In this document: in pieces, positions 53,142-62,207 of the stretch
How the letters are laid out: each line of letters begins with the position of its first letter
Position numbering within the stretch: position 1 is the stretch's first letter
NCBI GenBank assembly: GCA_044223975.1
Contig: JBGALI010000007.1
Span: 1-64,000, forward strand
From: CAZCPB01 sp044223975
GTDB taxonomy: Bacteria; Planctomycetota; Phycisphaerae; Phycisphaerales; UBA1924
DNA length: 64,000 nucleotides
Direction of reading: 5' to 3'
Program-made: the position numbers and the translations under genes
Notes under the pieces: generated by a model
What the model saw: the letters and a program-made list of their open reading frames with translations, nothing else
Database searches by the model: none
Told to the model about the DNA's origin: nothing

Positions 53142-55153
53142 TAGACCTGTCGAACCTTCGCGCCCCGGGCTGGCAGAAGATCGTCGCGGACCTGTCGGCG
53201 CCGGCCGGCGACGACCGCGTCTTCATGGCGCGCCTGCTCTCGGCGATCGCCCAGGTCAGCGGCTCGCGCCAGGCCGTGCTTTTCCTGGTCCCTGTCGCGC
53301 CGCGCGGCGAGTCGCCTGACCAGCCCGCCCCCGAGGCCGAGCCGCGCCCTGTTCTGACGTGGCCCCTGCCGCCGGAACTTGCCGCGGCGGTCGAGCGCGG
53401 CGGGAAAGTCGACGTTCCGATCCCGGACGCTTCGATCGAGCGTCTGGCCGATGCGCGTTCGGCCGTACGCCACGCGGCGCTTTCGCGCCAGAGCCACATC
53501 TTCGGCCTCGACGGCGATGATGCGCTCTACGACCCCTCGGGTAAGGGCTTCCTCATCGCGATCCCGGTCCCCGGCGGACTCGGGCCGGACAGCGCCGCGA
53601 CCCCGGTATCCGCCGTGATCACGCTCCTGCTCGAGGCACGCTCGCGCCAGGCGATTCAGACCACCATGGCGCTGGTCGAAGTGCTCGCCGGATACGTGCA
53701 CACGCACGCCGCAGGGCAGCAGCTCCGGCGCGTGCGCAGCGCCGGCGCATCGCTCGACCTTGGCGCGCGGCTCATCGCGTCGATCAACAACGCCCGGACG
53801 TTCAAGGGCGCCGCGATCCAGCTCGTCAACGACCTGTGCCGCCAGCTCGGCGTCGACCGCGTCGCCCTGGGCTGGATCGGCGGCGGCAAGAACAGCCAGG
53901 GGCGGATGTTCAGCAAGGTGATCGCCATGAGCGACACCGAGCACATCGATCGCCGCATGGAGATGATCCGCAAGATCGAGGCGGCCATGGACGAGTGCCT
54001 CGACCAGGAGCAGGCCGTGCTCTACCCGCCGCCGCCGGCCGACGGCGCCGACGCGGACGTACTGCTCTCGCAGGCGATCACGCACTCCCACCGCGAGCTC
54101 GCCGCGGGAGACGCCAAGCTCAAAGTCGCCAGCCTGCCGCTGCGGATCGACGAGCGTGTGCTGGGCGTGCTGCTGATCGAGAGCACCGGCGCGGGTCCGA
54201 TCGACCTGCAGACGATTGAGCTGCTGCAGGCTTCGCTCGACCTCATCTCTCCGGTCATTGAGATCCGCCGCAGCGACGACCGGAATCTCGCGCTGCGGGC
54301 GCGGGATTCCCTCGAGCGAGCGGGGGCATGGCTCGTCGGGCCGCGCCACACGCTGTGGAAGCTCGCGGGCGGGGCGCTGCTGGCCGCGTCGCTCGTCGTG
54401 ACGTTTGTGGACGTGACGTACCGCGTGGGCTCGCCGATGCGGATCGAGGCCCGCGAGCCGCGCACCGTGAGCGTGCCCTTCTCCGGCAAAGTCATGATGC
54501 TTGCCGAGGGCATCGAGCCGGGCAAGCGCGTCGAGAAGGGGCAGTTGCTGTTCCAGATGGACACGACCGAGCAGCAGCTCCAGAAGCTCCAGGCCCAGAG
54601 CTCGATCGTCGAGGCCATGAAGAAGGCCGACGAGGCCCGCAAGAAGGGCAACCAGTCCGATGCCCAGCAGGCCGAGGCGCAGGCCGAGGGCGCCAAGGCG
54701 CGTCTCGGTCTGGCCGAGCACAACATCGCCGAGGCGCGGGTCGTGGCGCCCCTCACGGGCACGATTATCGCGGGCGATATCCGCGACAAGGTCGGCGCCT
54801 CCGTCGAGATCGGCCAGAGCGTCTTCCAGATCGCGGATCTCTCCGACATGATCGTCGAGGCCAGGGTCGACGACCGCGACATCGCGCTGATCAGGCCCGA
54901 CGCGACCGGCGAGGTTTCGACCAAGGCCGACCCGGCCAAGAGCTTCGGCTTCACGGTCGAGCGCATCGTCCCGCTGAGCCAGGCCCAGGAGGGCAAGAAC
55001 GCGTTCGTGGTTCGCGGCAGGCTCACCGCATCGGCCCCGTGGTTCCGGCCCGGCATGGAGGGCATCGCCAAGTTCAACACCGAGAAGCACTCGCTGGCGT
55101 GGATCGCCGGCCGACGCGTGATCGATCAGCTGAGGCTGTGGTTGTGGTGGTAG
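53138..55153 (+). CDS. GAF domain - membrane segment - HlyD adaptor fusion (export cluster gene 2)
   Basis: A 671-residue protein starting with GTG inside the previous stop. The N-terminal 390 residues are cytoplasmic: a poorly defined region, then a GAF-like domain at about 205-390 (Leu-Val-Asn-Asp-Leu-Cys-Arg-Gln-Leu-Gly, Leu-Arg-Ile-Asp-Glu-Arg-Val-Leu-Gly-Val-Leu). A membrane segment lies at about 406-428. Beyond it is a periplasmic adaptor: a lipoyl half (Pro-Phe-Ser-Gly-Lys-Val), an Ala/Glu/Lys coiled coil, the second lipoyl half (Ala-Pro-Leu-Thr-Gly-Thr-Ile) and a barrel. It could pass a cytoplasmic signal or cargo contact across the membrane. The GAF ligand is unknown. Confidence 0.82.
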   Translation: MIDLSNLRAPGWQKIVADLSAPAGDDRVFMARLLSAIAQVSGSRQAVLFLVPVAPRGESPDQPAPEAEPRPVLTWPLPPELAAAVERGGKVDVPIPDASIERLADARSAVRHAALSRQSHIFGLDGDDALYDPSGKGFLIAIPVPGGLGPDSAATPVSAVITLLLEARSRQAIQTTMALVEVLAGYVHTHAAGQQLRRVRSAGASLDLGARLIASINNARTFKGAAIQLVNDLCRQLGVDRVALGWIGGGKNSQGRMFSKVIAMSDTEHIDRRMEMIRKIEAAMDECLDQEQAVLYPPPPADGADADVLLSQAITHSHRELAAGDAKLKVASLPLRIDERVLGVLLIESTGAGPIDLQTIELLQASLDLISPVIEIRRSDDRNLALRARDSLERAGAWLVGPRHTLWKLAGGALLAASLVVTFVDVTYRVGSPMRIEAREPRTVSVPFSGKVMMLAEGIEPGKRVEKGQLLFQMDTTEQQLQKLQAQSSIVEAMKKADEARKKGNQSDAQQAEAQAEGAKARLGLAEHNIAEARVVAPLTGTIIAGDIRDKVGASVEIGQSVFQIADLSDMIVEARVDDRDIALIRPDATGEVSTKADPAKSFGFTVERIVPLSQAQEGKNAFVVRGRLTASAPWFRPGMEGIAKFNTEKHSLAWIAGRRVIDQLRLWLWW

Positions 55154-55265
55154 TCCGAGCGATCAGCAGCCCCCGAGCATGGGACAGCTGCAGAGATAGC
55201 TCCGCGCGTCGCGTTCGTCGTTCGGAATGTTTGCTGTTGGCTGCTCGCTCTTTGCTGTAATACCT

Positions 55266-57434
55266 ATGTCCGAACGCCCCACATTCTCGCCCTTCTGGCA
55301 CCGCGTCCGCGCCATGAAGCCGCGCCTGCGCCCGCACGTGCAGATCACGCGTCAGCACTACCGCGGCCAGCGCTGGCACGTCGTGCACGACCCGGCCACC
55401 AACAACTTCTTCCGCCTCAGCCCGATCGCGCACGAGTACGTCTCGCTGCTTGACGGCAAGCGCACGGTGGAAGAAGTCTGGCACCTGGCCCTCACCCGCC
55501 ACGCCGACGACGCCCCGACCCAGAACGAGGCTATCCAGCTCCTCAGCCAGCTCTACAACTCCAACCTCCTGTCCGTCGAGGCCAGCCCGGAGGTCGAGCA
55601 GCTCCTGGGGCGCGGGCGCGAACGGACGAAGAAGAAGATCCAGCAGCAGGCCATCGGCCTGATGTACTTCCGCGTCAAGCTGTTCAACCCCGACCGCGTG
55701 CTCTCGCACCTCGAGCCGATCCTGCGGCCGATCCTCAACCGCTGGGGTTTCATCGCGTGGTGCGCCTTCGTGCTCTTCGGGCTCTTCAACGTCCTGCCGG
55801 AGTGGGACGAACTCCGCAACGGCGTGGGCAGCGCCCTGGCGCCCTCCAACTGGGGCTGGATGATCGCGGTCTTCGTCGTCGTCAAACTCGTCCACGAGAC
55901 CGGGCACGGGGTCATCTGCAGACGCTTCGGGGGCCAGGTCCCCGAGTTCGGCGTGATGATGCTCGTGCTCCTGCCCGCGCCCTACGTCGACGCCTCGGCC
56001 TGCTGGGCGTTCCCCAGCAAGTGGCAGCGCATCGCCGTGGGCGCCGGGGGCATGATCTTTGAGCTCTTCGTCGCCTCGATCGCGGCCCTGGTCTGGACCG
56101 CCACCAAGCACAGCCCGGGCCTGGCCCATCAGCTCGCGTACAACGCGATGCTGACCGCCAGCGTCTCGACCGTGCTCTTCAACGCCAACCCGCTGATGCG
56201 CTTCGACGGCTACTACATCCTCGCCGACCTGCTCGAGGTGCCCAACCTCATGCAGCGCTCGACGCAGATGCTCAAGTACCTCGCGCACAAGCTGATCTAC
56301 CGCGTGCGCGAGGCCAGCCCGCCCAGCTCGTCGCGCTCCGAGCAGACGATCCTCGTGGTCTACGGCGCCGCGGCCATGATCTACCGCGTGTTCCTGTTCT
56401 TCTCGATCACCCTCTACGTCATGGGCAAGATGTTCGCGATCGGCATGATCCTTGCCGCGTGGACGGCCGCGATGTGGTTCATCCTCCCCGTGGGCGGTTT
56501 CATCCACTGGCTGGCGACCGGCACGCAGATCGCCGAGTTCCGCACCCGCGCGGTGCTCACGAGCCTCGCCCTGGCGGTGCTTGTGGTGCTCGGCGTCGGC
56601 GTGATCCCCGCGCCCGACCGCCGCCGCGCGGAGGGCGTGGTCGAGGGAGAAGCCCGCTCGGGCATCTACTTCGGCGAAGACGGCTTCGTCACGACGGCCC
56701 ACGCACGCCCCGGCGATCACGTCTCCAAGGGCGATCCCATCGTCACCCTCGAGAGCCCCGAGCTGCGCTCCGACCTCGAAGGCACCCGGGCCAGGCTGGC
56801 CGAGGCCGAGGCGATGGAACGAGCCGCCACGATGAAGGACGAGGGGCAGGCGCAGGTCGCCCGCGATCGCATCCAGACGCTGCGCGGCATGCTGGGCGTG
56901 CTCCAGGGCAAGGTCGCCAAGCTCGTCGTCCGCGCCCCGCACGACGGCGTCGTCGTCGGCGAAGACCCCGTGCGGTTCGTCGGGTCCTACGCCAAGGCGG
57001 GCAAGCAGCTCTGCGAAGTCGTGGACGCCGAGCATCTCCGCGTCGCGGCCACGCTGACGCAATCCGAGGCGTCGTGGCTCATCGCCCTGCCCCGCGAGGA
57101 CTACCGCGTCGAGATGCGGGCCGTGTCGCGCGTCGGCGATGTCGTCGACGGCGGCGGGGTGCGCGTGGTCGAGGCGGGGCAGCGAGAGTTGCCGCACGCC
57201 GCACTGGGCTTCTCGGGCGGCGGAACCATCGAGACCGAACAGAAGGACCAGCGCGGCACGGTCGCCAAGAATCCGTTGTTCAAGGTCTTCATCGACCCCG
57301 CGCCCGGCTCCAAGCTCGCCAGCGCCGAGCCCGGCGAGCGCGTCAGCATCCGCTTCAGCCTCCCCGCCAAGCCACTGCTCGCCCAGTGGGTAGACCGCCT
57401 GCACAAACTCATCCAGGGCAGGGTGGACGTGTAA
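55266..57434 (+). CDS. PqqD-like - M50 site-2 protease - HlyD-like fusion (export cluster gene 3)
   Basis: A 722-residue membrane protein. Residues 20-115 have a PqqD-like winged helix (His-Asp-Pro-Ala-Thr-Asn-Asn-Phe-Phe-Arg-Leu, Glu-Tyr-Val-Ser-Leu-Leu-Asp-Gly). Next is an M50 protease with the zinc motif His210-Glu-Thr-Gly-His214 and Asn306-Ala-Asn-Pro-Leu-Met-Arg-Phe-Asp314 in separate membrane segments. After about residue 450 a barrel-sandwich/HlyD-like part with two lipoyl halves and a short hairpin follows. PqqD domains bind leader peptides of ribosomally made products, so a leader-binding protease-adaptor is plausible, though no substrate gene is seen here. Confidence 0.85.
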   Translation: MSERPTFSPFWHRVRAMKPRLRPHVQITRQHYRGQRWHVVHDPATNNFFRLSPIAHEYVSLLDGKRTVEEVWHLALTRHADDAPTQNEAIQLLSQLYNSNLLSVEASPEVEQLLGRGRERTKKKIQQQAIGLMYFRVKLFNPDRVLSHLEPILRPILNRWGFIAWCAFVLFGLFNVLPEWDELRNGVGSALAPSNWGWMIAVFVVVKLVHETGHGVICRRFGGQVPEFGVMMLVLLPAPYVDASACWAFPSKWQRIAVGAGGMIFELFVASIAALVWTATKHSPGLAHQLAYNAMLTASVSTVLFNANPLMRFDGYYILADLLEVPNLMQRSTQMLKYLAHKLIYRVREASPPSSSRSEQTILVVYGAAAMIYRVFLFFSITLYVMGKMFAIGMILAAWTAAMWFILPVGGFIHWLATGTQIAEFRTRAVLTSLALAVLVVLGVGVIPAPDRRRAEGVVEGEARSGIYFGEDGFVTTAHARPGDHVSKGDPIVTLESPELRSDLEGTRARLAEAEAMERAATMKDEGQAQVARDRIQTLRGMLGVLQGKVAKLVVRAPHDGVVVGEDPVRFVGSYAKAGKQLCEVVDAEHLRVAATLTQSEASWLIALPREDYRVEMRAVSRVGDVVDGGGVRVVEAGQRELPHAALGFSGGGTIETEQKDQRGTVAKNPLFKVFIDPAPGSKLASAEPGERVSIRFSLPAKPLLAQWVDRLHKLIQGRVDV

Positions 57435-57438
57435 CCCA

Positions 57439-59457
57439 ATGTCCCAGGCCCTCACCCGCTACCACGCCCTGTTCGAGTCGCTCCGCAGCCGGCGGGCCCG
57501 CCCGCACGTCGACACCGGCGCCGACCGCATCGCCGGTCGCGCGATCATGCGCCTCAAGAACCGGCGCTTCAGCATCGGCTACCTCCGCGAGGAGGCCGCC
57601 GCGGTTGATGCGCTCTCCCGCGAGATGCACGACACGTCGGAGGCCGCGCTCGACGACATCATCGAGCGGATCCGCGAGGACTTTGTCCGCAACCGCCAGA
57701 ACGACGAATCGGTCCGCCGCGCCCTGGCCGCCGCTCGCGAGGTGGCCCGGCGCGTCACCGGCGAAGAGGCGTACGTCGTCCAGCTCATGGGCGCGCTCGC
57801 GCTCTACCACGGCCGCATCATCGAGATGGTCACCGGCGAGGGCAAGACGCTCACTGGTTCGCTCGCCGCGCCGCTGCTGGCCTGGCGCCACCGCCACGTC
57901 CACGTGCTCACGGTCAACGACTACCTCGCCGCCCGCGACGCCAAGAGCCGCGAGCCGATCTACAAGCGATGCCTTTGCTCCGTCGGCGCCATCGTGCAGG
58001 AGCTCGAGCCCACGCACCGCTTTGACGTCTACGCCCGCTCGATCGTCTACGGCACGCCCAAGCAGATCACCGCCGACTGGCTCCGCGACCAGATCAAGCT
58101 CGGGCGCGTCACCACGGCGTGGACCGGCCGCCACAACGCGGCACTTTCCGGCCCCGGCTCAGAGGGCGGCCCGATGATCCCCGGATTGCGTGCCGCGCTC
58201 GTCGACGAGGCCGACGCCGTGCTGATCGACGAGGGCGTGGTGCCCCTGATCATCGCCCGCGCCCGCCGCGAGGACGACATGGCCGGCGTCTACCGCCAGG
58301 CCGCCGTCATCGCCAGCAAGCTCGACGAGGGCCCCGACTATTCGATCGACCACCTGCACCGCCGCTCCGAGCTCAAGCGCCGCGGCCTGCACCGCTGCGA
58401 GCAGATGTGGGATGAACTCTCAGAGCCCGTGTGGAAGGCCCGCCGCCGCGCCGAGGAACTCGTCCGCCAAGCCCTGGTCGCGCGCCACTGTTACCTCTCG
58501 GGCAAGCACTACCAGATCGTCGAGGGCAAGGTCGTCATCGTCGACGAGTACACCGGGCGCTTCCTTGCCGACCGCTCGTGGGAGCACGGCCTGCACCAGG
58601 CTGTTGAAGCCAAGGAAGGACTCGACGTCACCGCCGACCGCGAGACGCTGGCGCGCATGAGCTTCCAGCGCTTCTTCCGCAGCTACCCCTTCCTGTGCGG
58701 CATGACCGGCACCGCCGCCGACGCCACAGCCGAGATGGAGGGCGTCTACTCGCGCCCCGTCACGGTCATCCCGACCAACCGCCCCGTCATCCGAGAGCGC
58801 TGGCCCATGCGGGTCTTCACGACCACCCGCGCCAAGTGGGAGGCCGTCGCCGACTCGATCGCCGAACTTCACGCCCAAGGCCGCCCCGTTCTCGCCGGCA
58901 CACGCTCGATCGCCGCCAGCGAGCACTTGAGCCGCCTCCTCGAGGCCCGGGGCCTGCCGCACAAGGTCCTCAACGCCAACTTCGACAAGGACGAGGCCGA
59001 GCTCATCGCCGCGGCAGGCCACGGCGGCGATCCGCGCAACCGCGAGACCCGCGCCGCGATCACCGTCGCCACCAACATGGCCGGTCGCGGCACCGACATC
59101 AAGCCCGACGACCTCGCCAAGGCCGCCGGCGGCCTGCACGTGATCCTCACCGAGATGCACAGCGCCACGAGGATCGACCGCCAGTTCATCGGCCGCGCCG
59201 GCCGCCAGGGCGACCCAGGCTCGGCCCAGCTCTTCGTCGCGCTCGAGGACGAACTGGTCGTGCAGAACGCTCCGAAGCTTGCCGCGGCCCTGCGTTCGCG
59301 TGCGTTGGGCGCGGGCACCGACGAGATCCGATCGACCCGCGCCGCCCGAGCGGTCTTCAAGATCGCCCAGCGCCGCGCCGAGCACCGCGCCAGGCTCAGC
59401 CGCGCCGCGGTGCTGCGGCAGGACGACTGGATTGAGAAGTATCTGCCGGGGGCGTGA
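57439..59457 (+). CDS. Shortened SecA-like preprotein-translocase ATPase (export cluster gene 4)
   Basis: A 672-residue DEAD motor starting four bases after the M50 gene. It has the Walker A of SecA (Thr-Gly-Glu-Gly-Lys136-Thr), the Asp256-Glu-Ala-Asp box, a preprotein cross-linking domain (about 260-380), Asp-Glu-Tyr-Thr-Gly-Arg, Gly-Met-Thr-Gly-Thr-Ala, and motif VI Gly-Arg-Ala-Gly-Arg-Gln-Gly-Asp-Pro-Gly. It stops just after the start of the helical scaffold region, so the wing domain, two-helix finger and zinc tail of normal SecA (about 800-900 residues) are absent. It is probably a specialised motor, not the main SecA. Confidence 0.9.
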   Translation: MSQALTRYHALFESLRSRRARPHVDTGADRIAGRAIMRLKNRRFSIGYLREEAAAVDALSREMHDTSEAALDDIIERIREDFVRNRQNDESVRRALAAAREVARRVTGEEAYVVQLMGALALYHGRIIEMVTGEGKTLTGSLAAPLLAWRHRHVHVLTVNDYLAARDAKSREPIYKRCLCSVGAIVQELEPTHRFDVYARSIVYGTPKQITADWLRDQIKLGRVTTAWTGRHNAALSGPGSEGGPMIPGLRAALVDEADAVLIDEGVVPLIIARARREDDMAGVYRQAAVIASKLDEGPDYSIDHLHRRSELKRRGLHRCEQMWDELSEPVWKARRRAEELVRQALVARHCYLSGKHYQIVEGKVVIVDEYTGRFLADRSWEHGLHQAVEAKEGLDVTADRETLARMSFQRFFRSYPFLCGMTGTAADATAEMEGVYSRPVTVIPTNRPVIRERWPMRVFTTTRAKWEAVADSIAELHAQGRPVLAGTRSIAASEHLSRLLEARGLPHKVLNANFDKDEAELIAAAGHGGDPRNRETRAAITVATNMAGRGTDIKPDDLAKAAGGLHVILTEMHSATRIDRQFIGRAGRQGDPGSAQLFVALEDELVVQNAPKLAAALRSRALGAGTDEIRSTRAARAVFKIAQRRAEHRARLSRAAVLRQDDWIEKYLPGA

Positions 59458-59858
59458 TGAGCTCTGATCGCCGAAAGAGTGACGAGTTCATCACGTACCT
59501 CACGCTGCCGTGCGATCACCCGCGGCCAGTGGCCAAGTATCACTGGGCGATCTGGGGTGCTACTGGGATTTGGTGCGCCCTCTTCGCCCTTTGTTGCGTG
59601 ATTGGCAGGCGCTGGACAGGAATTCAAGCACTCACGTACTCGACGCTGTTTGTTGTTCCAGCAAGTGGTTTCGTATGGGCCGAGCGTCGCCTAACCAAAC
59701 TCCGTACCCGCGTGCGTGAATTGGAATACCGAGTCTGTCCGCATTGCGCGTACTCGCTCGATGGATTGGGAGATGCCGGTACTTGTCCGGAGTGCGGGCT
59801 GACGTTTACGCTGGAGGGGCTGAGAGACGTGTGGATTACGGAGACGATGAAGCGTTGA
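59454..59858 (+). CDS. Small membrane protein with C-terminal zinc ribbon
   Basis: A 134-residue protein that overlaps the SecA-like stop by four bases (GTG 59454, ATG 59457). Two hydrophobic segments lie at about 28-50 and 57-75. The tail has Cys-Pro-His-Cys and Cys-Pro-Glu-Cys 16 residues apart, a rubredoxin/zinc-ribbon knuckle of a type very common in small planctomycete membrane proteins. It may be the last gene of the export cluster or simply read through. Confidence 0.7.
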   Translation: MMSSDRRKSDEFITYLTLPCDHPRPVAKYHWAIWGATGIWCALFALCCVIGRRWTGIQALTYSTLFVVPASGFVWAERRLTKLRTRVRELEYRVCPHCAYSLDGLGDAGTCPECGLTFTLEGLRDVWITETMKR

Positions 59859-59900
59859 GTGGTTCGGCGATGCTTCGTGCCGCGACTCGCCACGTCCCGC

Positions 59901-62207
59901 CTACACGTGCACCTTCCGATTGTACACGAACCACTCCAGCATCACCAGCCCCAGCGCCCCGAGCACGAAGTACGGCCACAGCGTCGTCGTCAGGTTGGCA
60001 CGCTGCTGCTGCAGCCGCGCCACGCTCCCGGTCGCGAGGATCAGTTCATCCGACGCTCCGATGTCGGACTCCTGCGCATCCAGCAGGTCCGCGGCATAGG
60101 CCCTTGACGCTCGCGCGCCCTCGGTGCGGTCACCCGGGCCCGCGACGCCCTTCCACGACACGTCGTAGACGCCCAGCGACCGCACCGGCCCGTACACCGC
60201 GCGTCCATCGGCCGCGACGACGATCGGTTCTTCCTTGCCGTCGGGGGCCTTGGCTCGCGCATCGTCGGCGCCTGCCGGAAGCCGCGCACTAATCACATCG
60301 CCCGGCCGCACGAGCCGATCGATCCCCGATGCGCCGCCCTGGCCGCCGCCGATGTAGTCGACCGCGGACGCGAGGAAGACCACGAAGCTGACATCGAACG
60401 GCCAGTTGGTCTTGGCAACATCAAAGGGCACGACCACCGCGCGCCAGTCCTGACCCGTGGACTCAACGATGCCCGGCCCCTGGTCCGTCGAGGCGATAAG
60501 CAGGCTGGCACCGAGGGGTTGATCCGTCGTGGCGCTCGGGGTTGCCGCGCCACCCGCGCCCTTCTTGGCCGCGTCGGCGTTGCCGCCCTTCTTTGCAGCG
60601 TCTCCCGGCGGTGTCGGCGCCGTCTCCGCGGCCGGCGGCGCCCCCGGCTTGCCCTGGATTTCGATCACGCGCGATTCGGAAATCACGACCGGGTCAAGCG
60701 TCACGCTCCGCATCACCGGGTGCTGGCGCGACCAGTCCAGGAAGATGCTCGGCGGACCCTTGCCCTTGTCGATCAGCCCAGCGCCCGTCGGCACCTCGCC
60801 CAGCACGACGTACCGGCCCGGCGGCAGCCCGACCTCGCCCTTGGCGACCGGCGGCAACCACGCGTCCAGCACCACGACATCAAACTCTCCGGCCTTGCCG
60901 TCCTTCAGCAGCTTGGTGTACTGCTCCGGCGTGAGCTGCTCCAGCCGCGCCAGCGGCAGGCCTTTCAAGGCCGCGGTGATGAACAGGTTGCCGCGCGTGA
61001 CCACGGCGACGCTCATGCGCTTGGCCGGCGGCACGACCAGCCACGCCTTGTTGTCGGCCTCGAGCGCATCGGTCTCGGCCAGCGGGGTCTGGTTCGTGGA
61101 ATCCAGGCCGCGGAGACGCACCTGCATCACCGCGCCCTCGGGCCGCTCCATGGGGAAGATCACGCCGGTCGTTCCCGGCACCGGGCGCGCCGGCACTCCC
61201 GCGGCAGGCGCAGCGGGGGACCCATCAGCCGCTGGCGCGGCGGGCGTCGCGGAGGAGGCGGTCGAGCCGGTGGGGTTCGGGATGGTCGCCGGCGGCACGG
61301 TAATCTGCTTGATTGCCGCCACCGAGCCGTCGATCAGAAGCTCCACATCCAGCTGCCGCGGCTTGGTCATGGTCGACTGCAGCGCCACGAACACGCTGAG
61401 GTTCTGCGGCTGGTCGTACGCGCGGTCGGCCCGCAGGCCCGTGATCGCAACGTTGACCGCCTCGGGCACGCCCACGCGATGGAACTTAAAGTCGTCGCCC
61501 TCGCTGGGCTTGGCGTCCTGCGAGTCGGGGATCCGCCCGTCGGACCACAGGTGGATCGTGGCCGGCAGCCCCGCGTCCAGCCCCTCAACCGGCTTGCCCT
61601 CGACGATGCGTCGCGGCGCGTAAGCCTTGGCCAGACGCATCGCTTCTTTCATGCTCGTCGGCGCATCGGTGGGCTTGATGGATTCGACCGCGGCCTTGAG
61701 CACCTTCTTGTCGGTCGTGAACTGTTCGACGACTTCGGCGGAGGAATCGAACACGATCACCATCGCCTGGTCCGCGCTCTCGCGCTGAAAGAGGCCCGGC
61801 TCCCGCAGCGTCTCGATCAGCGACAGCGCCTCCTTCTTCGCGATGTCCAGCCGCGTCTTGCGATCACCGACCGCGATTTCCGCATCGCCATCGATCGCCG
61901 ACATGCTCGCCGAGCGGTCGATCAGGATGATGTTCCGCTCGCCCACGCCGAGGTCGGACCGGATCTGCGGCTGCCCGATCGCGACGATCGCCGCGATGAG
62001 CGCGAGCAACTGGAGAATCAGCAGGATGTTGCGGCGGAGTTTCTGGAACGGCGCGTTGGCCTGCAGGTCCTGGATCGCCTTCTTCCACAGGAGCGTGGTC
62101 GAGACTTCAAGGTCGCGCCGGCGCAGCTTGAGGAAGTAGAGAATGATCAGGATCGGGATGAGCACCGCGGCGGCGTAGGCGGCGTAGAGGGGGGTGAGGA
62201 AGGTCAT
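59901..62207 (-). CDS. VWA-domain membrane protein (BatA/DUF58-associated type)
   Basis: A 768-residue protein with two N-terminal membrane segments (8-27, 58-78), a von Willebrand A domain whose metal site Asp97-Arg-Ser99-Ala-Ser101 is intact, long Ala/Pro-rich linkers (about 310-355 and 530-560) and one C-terminal membrane segment near 745-762. Such proteins act with MoxR ATPases and DUF58 proteins in envelope stress or metalloprotein maturation. It overlaps the upstream small gene by four bases and is convergent with the zinc-ribbon gene, 42 bases away. Confidence 0.85.
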   Translation of the reverse strand: MTFLTPLYAAYAAAVLIPILIILYFLKLRRRDLEVSTTLLWKKAIQDLQANAPFQKLRRNILLILQLLALIAAIVAIGQPQIRSDLGVGERNIILIDRSASMSAIDGDAEIAVGDRKTRLDIAKKEALSLIETLREPGLFQRESADQAMVIVFDSSAEVVEQFTTDKKVLKAAVESIKPTDAPTSMKEAMRLAKAYAPRRIVEGKPVEGLDAGLPATIHLWSDGRIPDSQDAKPSEGDDFKFHRVGVPEAVNVAITGLRADRAYDQPQNLSVFVALQSTMTKPRQLDVELLIDGSVAAIKQITVPPATIPNPTGSTASSATPAAPAADGSPAAPAAGVPARPVPGTTGVIFPMERPEGAVMQVRLRGLDSTNQTPLAETDALEADNKAWLVVPPAKRMSVAVVTRGNLFITAALKGLPLARLEQLTPEQYTKLLKDGKAGEFDVVVLDAWLPPVAKGEVGLPPGRYVVLGEVPTGAGLIDKGKGPPSIFLDWSRQHPVMRSVTLDPVVISESRVIEIQGKPGAPPAAETAPTPPGDAAKKGGNADAAKKGAGGAATPSATTDQPLGASLLIASTDQGPGIVESTGQDWRAVVVPFDVAKTNWPFDVSFVVFLASAVDYIGGGQGGASGIDRLVRPGDVISARLPAGADDARAKAPDGKEEPIVVAADGRAVYGPVRSLGVYDVSWKGVAGPGDRTEGARASRAYAADLLDAQESDIGASDELILATGSVARLQQQRANLTTTLWPYFVLGALGLVMLEWFVYNRKVHV

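Noticed and set aside
52700..55090. A 796-codon minus-strand frame opposite the adaptor genes
   Set aside because: Antisense shadow; the plus-strand products have clear domains.
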